From NCBI RefSeq assembly GCF_024220175.1, contig NZ_CP098502.1, positions 2,108,001 through 2,172,000 of the forward strand: a stretch of 64,000 nt of DNA, read 5' to 3'. This stretch comes from Paraconexibacter antarcticus (lineage in GTDB: Bacteria; Actinomycetota; Thermoleophilia; Solirubrobacterales; Solirubrobacteraceae). Below are positions 16,622 to 25,132 of this stretch, piece by piece (position 1 is the first letter of the stretch; each line of letters begins with the position of its first letter). The notes below the pieces were generated by a model. It made no database searches. It was given only the letters and a program-made list of their open reading frames with translations, and was not told the origin of the DNA. A program made the position numbers and the translations under genes.

Positions 16622-17281
16622 GTGGAGTCGACCGTCAGCCTGCCGCCGCGGACGCTGTCGCTGTGGGCGGCGCCGCCCCGCCGGCTCGTGCGGCTCGTGG
16701 CCGGGCTGTGGCTCTTCGGCACCGGCGAGGCCCTTGTCATCCGCGGCGGGCTCGGCAACTCGCCGTGGTCGGTCTTCGCGCAGGGCGTCTCCCGCCACAC
16801 CCCGCTGAGCATCGGCGGCGCGACGATCCTCACAAGCGCCCTCATCCTGCTCCTCTGGACCCGGATGGAGGTCCGGCCCGGGCTCGGCACGGTCGCCAAC
16901 GCGCTGCTCATCGGCATCGCGATCGACACGACGCTCGGCTGGGTGGGCGAGGCGTCGGCCGCACCCGTCCGGGTCGCCGCGGTCCTCACCGGGATCGCGA
17001 CCGTCGGCGTCGGCTCCGGGCTCTACCTCGGCTGCCGCCTCGGGCCCGGTCCGCGCGACGGCCTCATGCTCGGGCTCCACGCGCGCACCGGCCGCCCGAT
17101 CGCCCTCCTGCGCGCGGGTATCGAGCTCACCGCGCTCGTCACCGGGACGCTGCTCGGCGGGACCGCGGGCCTCGGGACGGTCGCCTTCGCGGTGCTCGTC
17201 GGGCCGGCGGTGCATCTCGGCGTGCGGGTGCTGCCGGGCGGGCCGGCGCCCGGGGTCGTGGCCGTAGCCCGCGCCGGCTAG
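16622..17281 (+). CDS. YczE/YyaS/YitT-type integral membrane protein
   Basis: 219 residues with five or six hydrophobic segments. The conserved GTGEALVIRGGLGNSPWSVF at the first loop, the LGTVANALLIGIAID segment and LGPGPRDGLM are typical of the YczE/YyaS family. Function in the family is not established; transport or membrane-protein regulation has been proposed. GTG 16622 is 6 nt after TACCCT (16610-16615). Its TAG stop shares the tetranucleotide CTAG (17278-17281) with the stop of the convergent glycosyltransferase gene. Confidence 0.85.
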   Translation: MESTVSLPPRTLSLWAAPPRRLVRLVAGLWLFGTGEALVIRGGLGNSPWSVFAQGVSRHTPLSIGGATILTSALILLLWTRMEVRPGLGTVANALLIGIAIDTTLGWVGEASAAPVRVAAVLTGIATVGVGSGLYLGCRLGPGPRDGLMLGLHARTGRPIALLRAGIELTALVTGTLLGGTAGLGTVAFAVLVGPAVHLGVRVLPGGPAPGVVAVARAG

Positions 17282-18258
17282 AGGATGAGCGTCCGCTGCT
17301 CGGCCGAGCCGCGGGCGAGCGCGGCGATCTCCGCCGCGTCCACGACGGCGCGCCCGGGCACCTCGGCGAGCGCCCGGGCCTGACCGCGCAGTCCCGGGCC
17401 GTACGAGCCGCGGGCGCTGTGGACGTAGGGGAGGACCGCGAGCAGCGAGCGGCCGCGGGTGCGGGGCGCGAGCGCGGCGCCGAGCACGGCGACGGGGAGC
17501 AGCGCGTGGGAGCGGCGCCAGAAGACGCGGGCGACGAGGTGCTTGCGGACCTCGGGGTGGCGGCGGACGACGAGTGCGAGGCCGCGCCAGCGGGGGACGG
17601 TCCGCAGCTTGCCCCGCAGGGACCCCGCCTCGACGGCGTGGTGGGTGAGGACCTCGGGGGCGCCGACGTACGCGGCCCCGGCGGCGCGGGCGCGCAGGGC
17701 GAGCTCGGTGTCCTCGCCCGCGGCCATGTGCTCCTCGAACCCGCCGGCCGCCTCGAGGACGGCGCGCGGGTACAGGACGTTGCAGGTCTGCGCCCACGGC
17801 ACCGGCGGCGTGATCGCCTGGGTCCGCGCGTGCGGCGCGGCCATGAGGTGGACCTCGTCGGGGTCGGGCTGCGTCGCGCCCTGGACGATCGCGCCCGGGT
17901 GGCGGCCGGCGGCCGCGAGGGCGGCGGCGAGCCAGTCGCGCGGCGGGCGGCAGTCGTCGTCGGTGAAGAGCACGAGCGGCGCCCGGGCGGCGCGCCAGGC
18001 GACGTTGCGCTGGCGGGCGGCCGACCCGTCCCGGGCCCCGGGCGCGGCGCGGAGCGGGCGCAGGACGCCGGCCTCGCGCAGCGGGTGGGTCGCCAGCAGG
18101 CGGGCGACGGCGGCGCTCCGGGAGTCGTCGCAGACCACGACCTCCCACTGGCCGCGGTCGAGCGTCTGCTCCGCGAGCGCGTTGAGCAGCCAGCGCAGCC
18201 GCAGCGGGCGCTCGTGCGAGGGGACGCAGACCGAGATGAGCGGGTCGGGGACGCTCAC
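17278..18258 (-). CDS. Family 2 glycosyltransferase
   Basis: 326 residues. A GT-A fold: ISVCVPSHERP at residue ~8, VVCDDS, then the DXD-like metal site in LFTDDDCRPP, ICN-like TCNVLYPRAVLEAAGGFEE and the general-base region AAGEDTELALRARAAG. The C-terminal ~100 residues carry hydrophobic stretches that may bind the membrane. It transfers a sugar from a nucleotide donor to an unknown acceptor. The GTG start lies 10 bp downstream of the acyltransferase-3 stop, so the two form an operon that may decorate a surface glycan. Confidence 0.9.
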   Translation of the reverse strand: MSVPDPLISVCVPSHERPLRLRWLLNALAEQTLDRGQWEVVVCDDSRSAAVARLLATHPLREAGVLRPLRAAPGARDGSAARQRNVAWRAARAPLVLFTDDDCRPPRDWLAAALAAAGRHPGAIVQGATQPDPDEVHLMAAPHARTQAITPPVPWAQTCNVLYPRAVLEAAGGFEEHMAAGEDTELALRARAAGAAYVGAPEVLTHHAVEAGSLRGKLRTVPRWRGLALVVRRHPEVRKHLVARVFWRRSHALLPVAVLGAALAPRTRGRSLLAVLPYVHSARGSYGPGLRGQARALAEVPGRAVVDAAEIAALARGSAEQRTLIL

Positions 18259-18268
18259 CGCCTGCCGC

Positions 18269-19456
18269 TCACGCTGCGGCGGCCGCGGGCTTCGGCCGCC
18301 ACGGCAGGCGCCCGTCGAGCCACGGCTCTTCCCAGAGACGCCACATCGCGGCGGCGATGAGCATCGTCCCGAAGACCATCCCGAAGGTGAGCTCGGCGAG
18401 CAGCTTGTGCGGCCCGAGGGTCGGCGAGGCGTCCTGGAGGATGTGCTGCCCGACGGTGAGGTGCAGGAGGTAGATCCCGTACGACCAGCGGCCGAGCGCG
18501 TGGACGACGGGGTTGTCGAACGTCCGCGGAATCCGCACGCCCGACCACTCGTAGACGAGCGCGCCGCCGACGAACCCCGCCCCGCAGGCGAAGTGGGCCA
18601 CCTCGGACGCGAGCTTGCCGTCGTCGATCTGGAAGCCGACGACGAGCGCCTCCGCGGCGATCGCGGCCCCGATCATCCCGAGCCCCACGGCGCGTCCGAA
18701 GGCCTGGCGGCCGGGGAGGAGCGCCTTCAGCTCGGTCTCGTAGGCCGCGGCGACCATCCCGGGGGCGAAGGCCCAGCCGAGGGCGATGACGCTGTGACCG
18801 AGCGGGCCGGCGGGCTCGGTCTGCGTCCGCAGCGCGATGCCGGCGACCGACCAGGCGCCGAGGAAGCCGACGAGCGCGCGGCGGCGGCTCGCCCGCGGCA
18901 GCGAGGCGACCGGCCGCAGCTGCGCGGCGAGCAGGAAGAGCAGCGGGACGGTGACGTAGAAGAACGCCTCGACGTTCACCGTCCAGCCCTGGGACATGAG
19001 CGCCTGGTGGTCGGCGCCGAAGAACGTCTGCAGGCACAGGAAGCTCCCGACGACCTGCGCGCCCGTCAGCCCGTACGCGCCCTTGTCGACCAGGCGGAAG
19101 GCGATGATGAGCCAGAAGGCGGGCAGGATGCGGCGGGCGCGGCGGGCGAGGTACCGGGGGACCCGCGGCGGCGGCCGGTCGCCGAGCCACGAGCGCACCC
19201 ACGGGCCGCCGACGAGGTAGCCGGAGAGCGCGAAGAAGACGTACACCGTCGGCGAGCCGATCCGCAGCGTGACGAACGACCACGCGCCGAAGGAGTGGAT
19301 CGGGTCGCCCGCGTACGCGCCCCCGAGGTGCAGGGCCGCGCCGAGGGTCGCGTGGTAGAGGACGACGACGATGCAGGCGATCCCGCGCAGCGCGTCGCCG
19401 AGCACGAAGTAGCCGTCGGGGTGTCCCCGTTCGATGCGGTCGGCGGCCTCGTTCAC
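18269..19456 (-). CDS. Acyltransferase 3 family membrane protein (OafA/YrhL-like)
   Basis: 395 residues from GTG 19456. About ten transmembrane segments; the family pattern is clear in GDALRGIACIVVVLYH (with the His essential in acyltransferase-3 proteins), VYVFFALSGYLVGGPWVR, RYLARRARRILPAFWL and YGIYLLHLTV. Such proteins O-acylate sugars of surface polysaccharides or lipids. GTG 19456 is preferred because upstream codons in frame encode a Ser/Arg/Pro-rich stretch with no family resemblance; TAGCAT (19472-19467) lies 10 nt upstream. It is coupled to the GT2 gene. Confidence 0.88.
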   Translation of the reverse strand: MNEAADRIERGHPDGYFVLGDALRGIACIVVVLYHATLGAALHLGGAYAGDPIHSFGAWSFVTLRIGSPTVYVFFALSGYLVGGPWVRSWLGDRPPPRVPRYLARRARRILPAFWLIIAFRLVDKGAYGLTGAQVVGSFLCLQTFFGADHQALMSQGWTVNVEAFFYVTVPLLFLLAAQLRPVASLPRASRRRALVGFLGAWSVAGIALRTQTEPAGPLGHSVIALGWAFAPGMVAAAYETELKALLPGRQAFGRAVGLGMIGAAIAAEALVVGFQIDDGKLASEVAHFACGAGFVGGALVYEWSGVRIPRTFDNPVVHALGRWSYGIYLLHLTVGQHILQDASPTLGPHKLLAELTFGMVFGTMLIAAAMWRLWEEPWLDGRLPWRPKPAAAAA

Positions 19457-19538
19457 TCCACTGCGGATGCTATGGGTCCGCGCGGCCGGGCGCGGGGCCG
19501 GGCGGGTCGGCGAACGGCCTCGGGTACCCTCCGCACCG

Positions 19539-19985
19539 ATGCTCGACCGCGTCTTCGCCACCGTCGACCGCCTCTGGGTCCGCATCGCCGGCGGGTGCCT
19601 CGCGCTCGCGCTCGTCATCGGCGCGATCGCCTACGCCTCCCAGCCGACCGAGCGCGACTACGAGTCGGTGAGGAACACGCTCACCGACTTCGTCACCGCC
19701 GCCGGCGACCGGGACGGCGACGCGGCGTGCAAGCTCCTCACGCCGCAGGGCCGCCAGATCGTCACCGCGGAGGTCCCCGGCGTCTCGTGCGAGACCTACG
19801 CGCGGTCGTTCGGGTTCGACGTCGCCGGCCTCGGCTCGGTGACGCTCCACCTGCCGGCCGACCTGCCGGGGCAGGTGCTGCTCGACGCGTCGAACATGAC
19901 CGATCCCGCCGGCCACCCCGTGCAGCGCAAGGTCCTCATGGTGCGGACCTCGAACGGCTACCGCATCGCCGCGATCTCGCGGTAA
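19539..19985 (+). CDS. Membrane-anchored small protein, NTF2/DUF4878-like
   Basis: 148 residues with one N-terminal transmembrane segment (about 15-33, IAGGCLALALVIGAIAYA) and an extracytoplasmic domain that starts DYESVRNTLTDFVTAAGDRDGDAACKLLTPQG. That pattern (a helix, then accumulation-of-substrate wording AACKLLTP) recalls lipoprotein-type NTF2/DUF4878 domains found widely in Actinobacteria. The biological role is unknown. ATG 19539 is 8 nt after TACCCT (19525-19530), which fixes the start within a longer open frame. It converges on the NHL gene. Confidence 0.7.
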   Translation: MLDRVFATVDRLWVRIAGGCLALALVIGAIAYASQPTERDYESVRNTLTDFVTAAGDRDGDAACKLLTPQGRQIVTAEVPGVSCETYARSFGFDVAGLGSVTLHLPADLPGQVLLDASNMTDPAGHPVQRKVLMVRTSNGYRIAAISR

Positions 19986-19990
19986 CGCCG

Positions 19991-22273
19991 CTACCTCGTC
20001 ACCGGCACCGTCAGGGACTGCGACGTCGGGTCGCCCGCCTGGCCGGTCGCCGTCAGCTCGACGGTGATCACGAGGCCGCGACGGCCGCCCAGCGCCTTGC
20101 GCAGCTGCGCCGCGCCGGTCCGGGAGAACTGCAGCCGGACGATCCTGCTGCCCGCGGCGGGGACGTCGAGCGGCGCCGCGGTGAGCTTCACGACCGTCGG
20201 CTTCGGCGTGGGCGGCCGCTTGCCCTTCCTCGGCTTCGGGGGCCGCACCGGCGCCTTGCGGGGCGTGATCGTCGCCGTCGCCGTGACGGTGCAGGCGGTG
20301 TCGCACCCGACGCGGACCGGGAGCGTGCGCGTCCCGAGGATGCTCGCCCTGCGCAGGACGCGGACGCTGAGCGCCGGCCCGTCGGGGGCGGGGAGGACGG
20401 GGTACTTCGGCGTCGGCGGGACGCCGAGCGGGGGCAGCGTCGCGCACGTCGCGGAGGCCGGGGCGGCAAGCGCGAAGGACTGGATCCGGTTGTTGTCCGT
20501 GTCGCTGACGGTGACGGTGCCGTGGCAGCCGACGGTGACGCCGTCGGGGCGCAGGAACTGGCCGGGGCCGGTGCCGCGGGCGCCGAACGCCGCGAGGCGC
20601 TCGCCGTCCGGCCCGAACTCCTGCACGCGGCTGTTGCCGCGGTCGGCCACCCAGACGTTGCCCGCGGCGTCGAGCGCGATCCCGGCGGGGGAGACGAGCT
20701 TGCCGATCTTGGTGCCGAGGCCGCCGAACTCGACGAGCTCGTTGCCGGAGATCGGGTCGTAGGCGCGGATGCGGTTGTCCGAGGCGGTCGACACGTAGAC
20801 GCGCATGCCGTCGGCGGTCACGGCGACGCCGCGCGGGGAGCCGCCGTAGATGTCGAGGTCGCCGAGCGGGTCGCCCGCGGCCGTGAAGCGCGCGACCCGC
20901 TGGTTGCCGGTGTCGGCGACGTAGATCGTCCCGCCGGGGGACACCGTCAGCCCGGTCGGCGCGTTGAGCTTGCCCGGGCCCGAGCCCTTGCCGCCGATCG
21001 TGCGGAACGGCTGTCCGGTCGCCCGCGAGAAGACGACGATGACGGCGCGGCGCTGGTCGAGGACGTAGATGTTGCCCGCCCCGTCGAACGCCGTCGCGAC
21101 GGGGTCCGGCAGGATCGTCGGACCCGGGTTCGGCGAGCCCATGATGGAGGCGACGCTGCCGTCGGGGTTCAGGAACTGCACCCGGCCGTTGACGCTGTCG
21201 GCGACGGCGCGCAGGCCGCTCGCGTCCGAGGCGACGCCGCTCGGGGTGTCGAACTGGCCGCTCGAGCGGCCCGACCGCCCCATGCTCCGCACGAGCTGCC
21301 CGCCGTTCGTGAAGACGTCGATGCGGTCGTTGCCGGTGTTCGTGAGGTAGACGAGGCCGGCGGCGTCGGTCGCGATCCCGCGCGGGTAGGCCATCGCGCC
21401 CGGGGCGGTCCCGTAGTAGCCCCACCGGGCCTTGTACTTGTAGCCGGGCTTCGGGCCGTAGCGGACGATGCGGTGGTTCAGGTCGTCCGCGACGAACACG
21501 CGGCCGGCGGCGTCGAAGGCGACGTCGTACGGGTTCTCGAGCTGGCCGCCGCGTGAGCCCTCGCCCGAGCCGATGACCCCGAGGGCGTGGCCGCCGGTGT
21601 CGTAGACGGCAATGCGGTGGTTCTGGTCGTCGGCGACGGCGACGCGGTCACCGCGGACGGCGATGCCCATCGGCGTCTGCAGCTGGCCCGGGCCGACGAT
21701 CTCGGTGGCGCCGGTCCCGTCGAGGTTGAAGCGCTGGATGCGGTCGTTGCGCGAGTCGGCGACGTAGACCGTCGAGCCGCTGACGGCGAGGCCGCCGCCG
21801 GCGGGGGAGTCGTTGCCCGCGCCGGAGCCGAAGACGAACTCGCCGAGGCCGGAGCCGGTGTGCCCGAAGGAGTTCAGGAGCGAGCCGTCCGCGGCGAAGC
21901 GATCCACGCGGTTGGCACCGGTCGTGACGAGGACGGAGCCGTCGGGTGCGACGGCGACGCCACCGGCCGAGGTGAGCTGGCCGGGCCTCGAGCCCGAGAA
22001 GCCGTAGTCGCGCCGGAAGCTCCCGTCGGCGTTGAAGACCGTGATCGCGTGCGTCTTCTGGTCGGCGACGTAGACGGCGCCGTCGGGGCCGACGGCGACC
22101 GCCTGCGGGAAGCGCAGCACGCCGCCCGTCCGCTCGCCGACCTGCGTCTGCGCGGTGTACGCGCACGTGCCCGCGGGGAGGGCGCCCGGGCAGTCGGCGG
22201 CCGCGACGGGGGCGGTGACGGCGAGGGCGAGGGCGGCGCCGGCGAGCGCGCGCGGCAGACGGAGGGCGGGCAT
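19991..22273 (-). CDS. Secreted NHL-repeat beta-propeller protein
   Basis: 760 residues. Signal peptide at 1-27 (LAGAALALAVTAPVAAA). Residues ~40-600 consist of a dozen or so NHL repeats of 40-50 residues with the recurring forms FxxPxGVAV..DGxVYVAD..NxRIxxF..DG and GxGPGQLxxPxGV, enough for two six-bladed propellers. The last ~150 residues (after PPLGVPPTPKYP) are Pro/Lys-rich with a beta domain using VRVGCDTACTVTATATI, common at C-termini of secreted Solirubrobacterales proteins. Probably a secreted or cell-wall-associated binding protein; the ligand is unknown. ATG 22273 is chosen because it begins the signal peptide. Confidence 0.88.
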   Translation of the reverse strand: MPALRLPRALAGAALALAVTAPVAAADCPGALPAGTCAYTAQTQVGERTGGVLRFPQAVAVGPDGAVYVADQKTHAITVFNADGSFRRDYGFSGSRPGQLTSAGGVAVAPDGSVLVTTGANRVDRFAADGSLLNSFGHTGSGLGEFVFGSGAGNDSPAGGGLAVSGSTVYVADSRNDRIQRFNLDGTGATEIVGPGQLQTPMGIAVRGDRVAVADDQNHRIAVYDTGGHALGVIGSGEGSRGGQLENPYDVAFDAAGRVFVADDLNHRIVRYGPKPGYKYKARWGYYGTAPGAMAYPRGIATDAAGLVYLTNTGNDRIDVFTNGGQLVRSMGRSGRSSGQFDTPSGVASDASGLRAVADSVNGRVQFLNPDGSVASIMGSPNPGPTILPDPVATAFDGAGNIYVLDQRRAVIVVFSRATGQPFRTIGGKGSGPGKLNAPTGLTVSPGGTIYVADTGNQRVARFTAAGDPLGDLDIYGGSPRGVAVTADGMRVYVSTASDNRIRAYDPISGNELVEFGGLGTKIGKLVSPAGIALDAAGNVWVADRGNSRVQEFGPDGERLAAFGARGTGPGQFLRPDGVTVGCHGTVTVSDTDNNRIQSFALAAPASATCATLPPLGVPPTPKYPVLPAPDGPALSVRVLRRASILGTRTLPVRVGCDTACTVTATATITPRKAPVRPPKPRKGKRPPTPKPTVVKLTAAPLDVPAAGSRIVRLQFSRTGAAQLRKALGGRRGLVITVELTATGQAGDPTSQSLTVPVTR

Positions 22274-22325
22274 CGGACCCCCAACCCCGGGCGGCGGCGG
22301 AAGGTTGCGCACCGCCCGCGTACAT

Positions 22326-22366
22326 TCAAGTTGACGCCTCCGTCATGTTTGCGATAACTTGACGCG
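22326..22366 (+). promoter_or_regulatory. Promoter of the GMC oxidoreductase gene with inverted repeat
   Basis: -35 TTGACG (22331-22336), 18 bp, -10 TAACTT (22355-22360), then 6 nt to the GTG start, giving a leaderless transcript. The arms TCAAGTT (22326-22332) and AACTTGA (22356-22362) overlap both hexamers as a 7-bp inverted repeat with a 23-bp spacer, so a dimeric regulator could cover the promoter. The regulator is unknown. Confidence 0.6.
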
Positions 22367-24049
22367 GTGTCCGCTCCGGGTCCGTCCGCCGCTCACGACT
22401 TCGACTGGATCGTCATCGGATCCGGCTTCGGGGGCTCCACCAGCGCGCTGCGCCTCGCCGAGAAGGGGTACTCCGTCGGGGTCCTGGAGTCCGGCAGCCG
22501 GTTCGAGGACGACGAGTTCGCGAAGAACACGTGGGACCTGAAGCGCTACTTCTTCGCCCCGAAGGTCGGGCTGCGCGGCATCCTGCGCCTGTCGATCTTC
22601 AAGCACGTGACGATCGTGTCCGGGTCGGGCGTCGGCGGCGGCTCGCTCGGCTACGCGAACACGCTCTACGTCCCGCCGAAGGCCTTCTTCGAGGACGGGC
22701 AGTGGGCCGGGTTGAGCGACTCGTGGGAGGCGGAGCTCGCGGCGCACTACGCCGAGGCGGAGCGGATGCTCGGCGTCGTCACCTACGACGAGGACGACCC
22801 GGCCGACCAGGTCCTCAAGGCGCTCGGCGCGCACCTCGGCGTGAGCGACACGTACGGCAAGACGCGCGTCGGCGTCTTCCTCGGCGAGCCGGGCCGGACG
22901 GTCCCCGACCCGTACTTCGGCGGTGAGGGCCCGGCCCGCACCGGCTGCACCCGCTGCGCGCGCTGCATGGTCGGCTGCCCCGTCGGCGCGAAGAACACGC
23001 TGCGCAAGAACTACCTGTGGTTCGCCGAGAAGCTCGGCGTGAAGGTCATGGCCGAGCGCGAGGTCGTCGACATCCGGCCGCTCGGCGCCGCCGACGGCAG
23101 CGAGGGCTACGAGATCGTCACGCAGCGCTCCGGCGCCTGGCTGCGCAAGCAGCGCAAGGTCTTCCGGGCCCGCGGCGTCGTCGTCGCCGCCGGCGCCCTC
23201 GGCACGAACAAGCTCCTGCAGAACTGCCGCCTCGTCGGCGGCCTCCCGGCGATCTCGCCGCGCCTCGGCGAGCTCGTGCGGACGAACAGCGAGGCCGTCC
23301 TCACCGTGCGCCTGCCCGAGGGCGCGATCGGCGACCAGACCAAGCGCGTGGCGATCACGAGCTCGATCTACCCGGACGCCCACACGCACATCGAGACGTG
23401 CCACTACGGCGAGGACGGCGACGCGATGGGCATGCTCTACACCGTGCTCGTCGGCGACGGGACGAGCGTCACGCGGCCGCTGAAGTGGGTCGCCGCGATG
23501 CTGCGCCGCCCGGGGCAGACGCTGCGCACGCTCAACCCCCGCGGCTGGTCGCGCAACACGATCATCCTGCTCGTCATGCAGACGCTCGACAACGCGATCG
23601 CGCTGCGTCCCGTCAAGACCCGCTCGGGCCGCATCCGCCTGCAGACCGAGCAGGACCCCACGAAGCCGAACCCGACCTTCATCCCCGTGGCCAACCAGGC
23701 CGCCGAGTGGATCGCGAAGGAGTACGGCGGGATCCCGCAGTCGTCGCTCATGGAGGCCGTCGGCAACATGCCCACGACCGCCCACATCCTCGGCGGCGCG
23801 GTCATCGCGGGCTCGCCCGAGGAGGGCGTCGTCGACAGCCGCCAGCGCCTCTTCGGCTACGAGAACCTCCTGATCTGCGACGGCTCGGTCATCCCGGCGA
23901 ACGTCGGCGTCAACCCGTCGCTGACGATCACCGCGCTCGCCGAGCGGGCGATCTCGCTCGTGCCGCCGGCGCCCGAGCGGGAGATCCGCGCGGAGCAGGT
24001 GGCGGCGGAGAGCGCGCCGCGCGCGAAGAGCGCTGAGGCGCCAGTTTGA
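22367..24049 (+). CDS. GMC-type FAD-dependent oxidoreductase (cholesterol oxidase-like)
   Basis: 560 residues. FAD Rossmann motif IGSGFGGS (~18-25), GVLESGSRFEDDEF, the GMC segment VSGSGVGGGSLGYAN, and the C-terminal AHILGGAVIAGSPEEGVVD ... GYENLLICDGSVIPANVGVNPSLTITALAERA typical of cholesterol oxidase/GMC oxidoreductases. A four-cysteine motif CTRCARCMVGCPVGAKN (~residues 190-206) looks like a metal or Fe-S site and is known in a subset of this family annotated as GMC oxidoreductases. It probably oxidises a sterol-like or alicyclic alcohol. A strong promoter ends 6 nt upstream. Confidence 0.9.
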   Translation: MSAPGPSAAHDFDWIVIGSGFGGSTSALRLAEKGYSVGVLESGSRFEDDEFAKNTWDLKRYFFAPKVGLRGILRLSIFKHVTIVSGSGVGGGSLGYANTLYVPPKAFFEDGQWAGLSDSWEAELAAHYAEAERMLGVVTYDEDDPADQVLKALGAHLGVSDTYGKTRVGVFLGEPGRTVPDPYFGGEGPARTGCTRCARCMVGCPVGAKNTLRKNYLWFAEKLGVKVMAEREVVDIRPLGAADGSEGYEIVTQRSGAWLRKQRKVFRARGVVVAAGALGTNKLLQNCRLVGGLPAISPRLGELVRTNSEAVLTVRLPEGAIGDQTKRVAITSSIYPDAHTHIETCHYGEDGDAMGMLYTVLVGDGTSVTRPLKWVAAMLRRPGQTLRTLNPRGWSRNTIILLVMQTLDNAIALRPVKTRSGRIRLQTEQDPTKPNPTFIPVANQAAEWIAKEYGGIPQSSLMEAVGNMPTTAHILGGAVIAGSPEEGVVDSRQRLFGYENLLICDGSVIPANVGVNPSLTITALAERAISLVPPAPEREIRAEQVAAESAPRAKSAEAPV

Positions 24050-24062
24050 GTCTCGAGGGGGG

Positions 24063-24108
24063 CGAGCGTCGAACTCCCTCCCCTATTGGGGGTGATGATC
24101 GACGCTCG
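24063..24108. repeat. 46-bp hairpin, left boundary of the nuclease-like cassette
   Basis: Outer arms GCGAGCGTCGA (24062-24072) and TCGACGCTCGC (24099-24109) are perfect 11-bp complements; an inner CCCC-TATT-GGGG stem (24080-24091) completes a long hairpin. It aligns without gaps to 24980-25025: 32 of 46 bases match. One mismatch pair (position 4 G to A, position 43 C to T) preserves pairing, a compensatory change that indicates selection on the hairpin. The cassette gene start codon (24095) is inside it. Confidence 0.75.
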
Positions 24109-25005
24109 CTTGCAGGAACTCGCACGACGCCAGGACGACCTCTTCGCGGTCTGGCAGCTGACCGGGTGGACCGAGAAGCAGGTCGCGCACCGGACAGCCG
24201 GACTCGAGCGCGTGCACCACGGTGTCGTCCGCCTCGGGCAGGCGCCGCTGACCCGTGCACAGCGGTGGCGGGCCGCCACGCTGACGACGCCGGGCAGCGT
24301 CCTCAGCCACGCGAGTGCGGCGGCCTACGAGGGCTACTGGCAGGACAGCGCGCTCGTCCCGATCATCACGCGGCCGGGGACGGGCGGCCCGGAGCGGATC
24401 GGGTCGCTGCTCGTCCTCCGCTCTCGCTCCCTCAAGGCGGACGACGTCGTCCGGGACGCGGGCCCGCCGCGCACCACCGTCGAGCGGACGCTCGTCGACC
24501 TGGCGGTCCACCTCGATGCCAAGCAGCTGCGGCGTGCGTTCCGGGAGGCCCTCCGCCTGCGGTGTACGACCGTGCCGCGGACGCTCGCGGCGCTCGAGCG
24601 CTACGCCGGACGCGCCGGGGTGGCCCGGGTCCGCGCCCCGGCCGAGCGCTATGCCCGGCTGCCGATCGGGCGCTGCAAGAGCGACGCCGAGGCGTACGCG
24701 CTCGAGCTCCTCGACGCCGCGCGGCGGCCGATCCCGCTCGTCAACGAGTCGCCGGCGGGGGCCGAGGCCGACCAGTGGTTCCCGGACCACGGCCTCGTCA
24801 TCGAGATCGACGGGCCGGGGTTCCACCGGCTGAAGGACGACGATGCCCGCAAGACCGCGGCGTGGCGGGGCGCCGGCCTCACCCCGTGCGGCGGATCTCG
24901 AGCGACGAGGTGTACGACCACCCCGAGCGCTACCTCGCGCTCGCCCCGCCGCGGGTGCGCCGGACGCGAAGCACAACGTCGAACGTCGGATCACCGCCCC
25001 GGTAG
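24095..25005 (+). pseudogene. AbiEi-like / DUF559 endonuclease-fold protein, frameshifted
   Basis: About 300 residues when the frame is repaired. N-terminal winged-helix of the AbiEi type (QELARRQDDLFAVWQLTGWT ... HHGVVRLG), a middle helical part (TTVERTLVDLAVHL), then a DUF559/Vsr-like PD-(D/E)xK domain: SDAEAYALELLDAA, ADQWFPDHGLVIEIDG (catalytic-type Asp and Glu-x-Asp), FHRLKDDDARKTAAW. At 24881-24888 (ACCCCGTG) the frame breaks: frame +2 resumes with VRRISSDEVYDHPERYLAL, the expected family C-terminus, and stops at TAG 25003-25005. One missing base (or two extra) explains it: decay or sequencing error. Start and stop both lie inside the terminal hairpins. Nuclease activity is inferred from the fold only. 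Confidence 0.7.
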
Positions 25006-25025
25006 GGGAAGGAGATCGACGTTCG
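24980..25025. repeat. 46-bp hairpin, right boundary of the nuclease-like cassette
   Basis: Arms CGAACGTCG (24980-24988) and CGACGTTCG (25017-25025), inner CCCC-GGTA-GGGG stem (24997-25008). Same length and layout as the element at 24063-24108. The frame-corrected stop codon TAG (25003-25005) lies in the inner loop. No further copy was seen elsewhere in the window. Confidence 0.75.
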
Positions 25026-25132
25026 TGGCCGCGGGCCGGCGGCGGCGGACGCAGCCCCGGTGCGCCGGAACGGCGGGGCGCCCGAGCGAGCCTCCGCCTG
25101 ACAGACGGCCCGGATGGTGGGAGCATCGGCGG

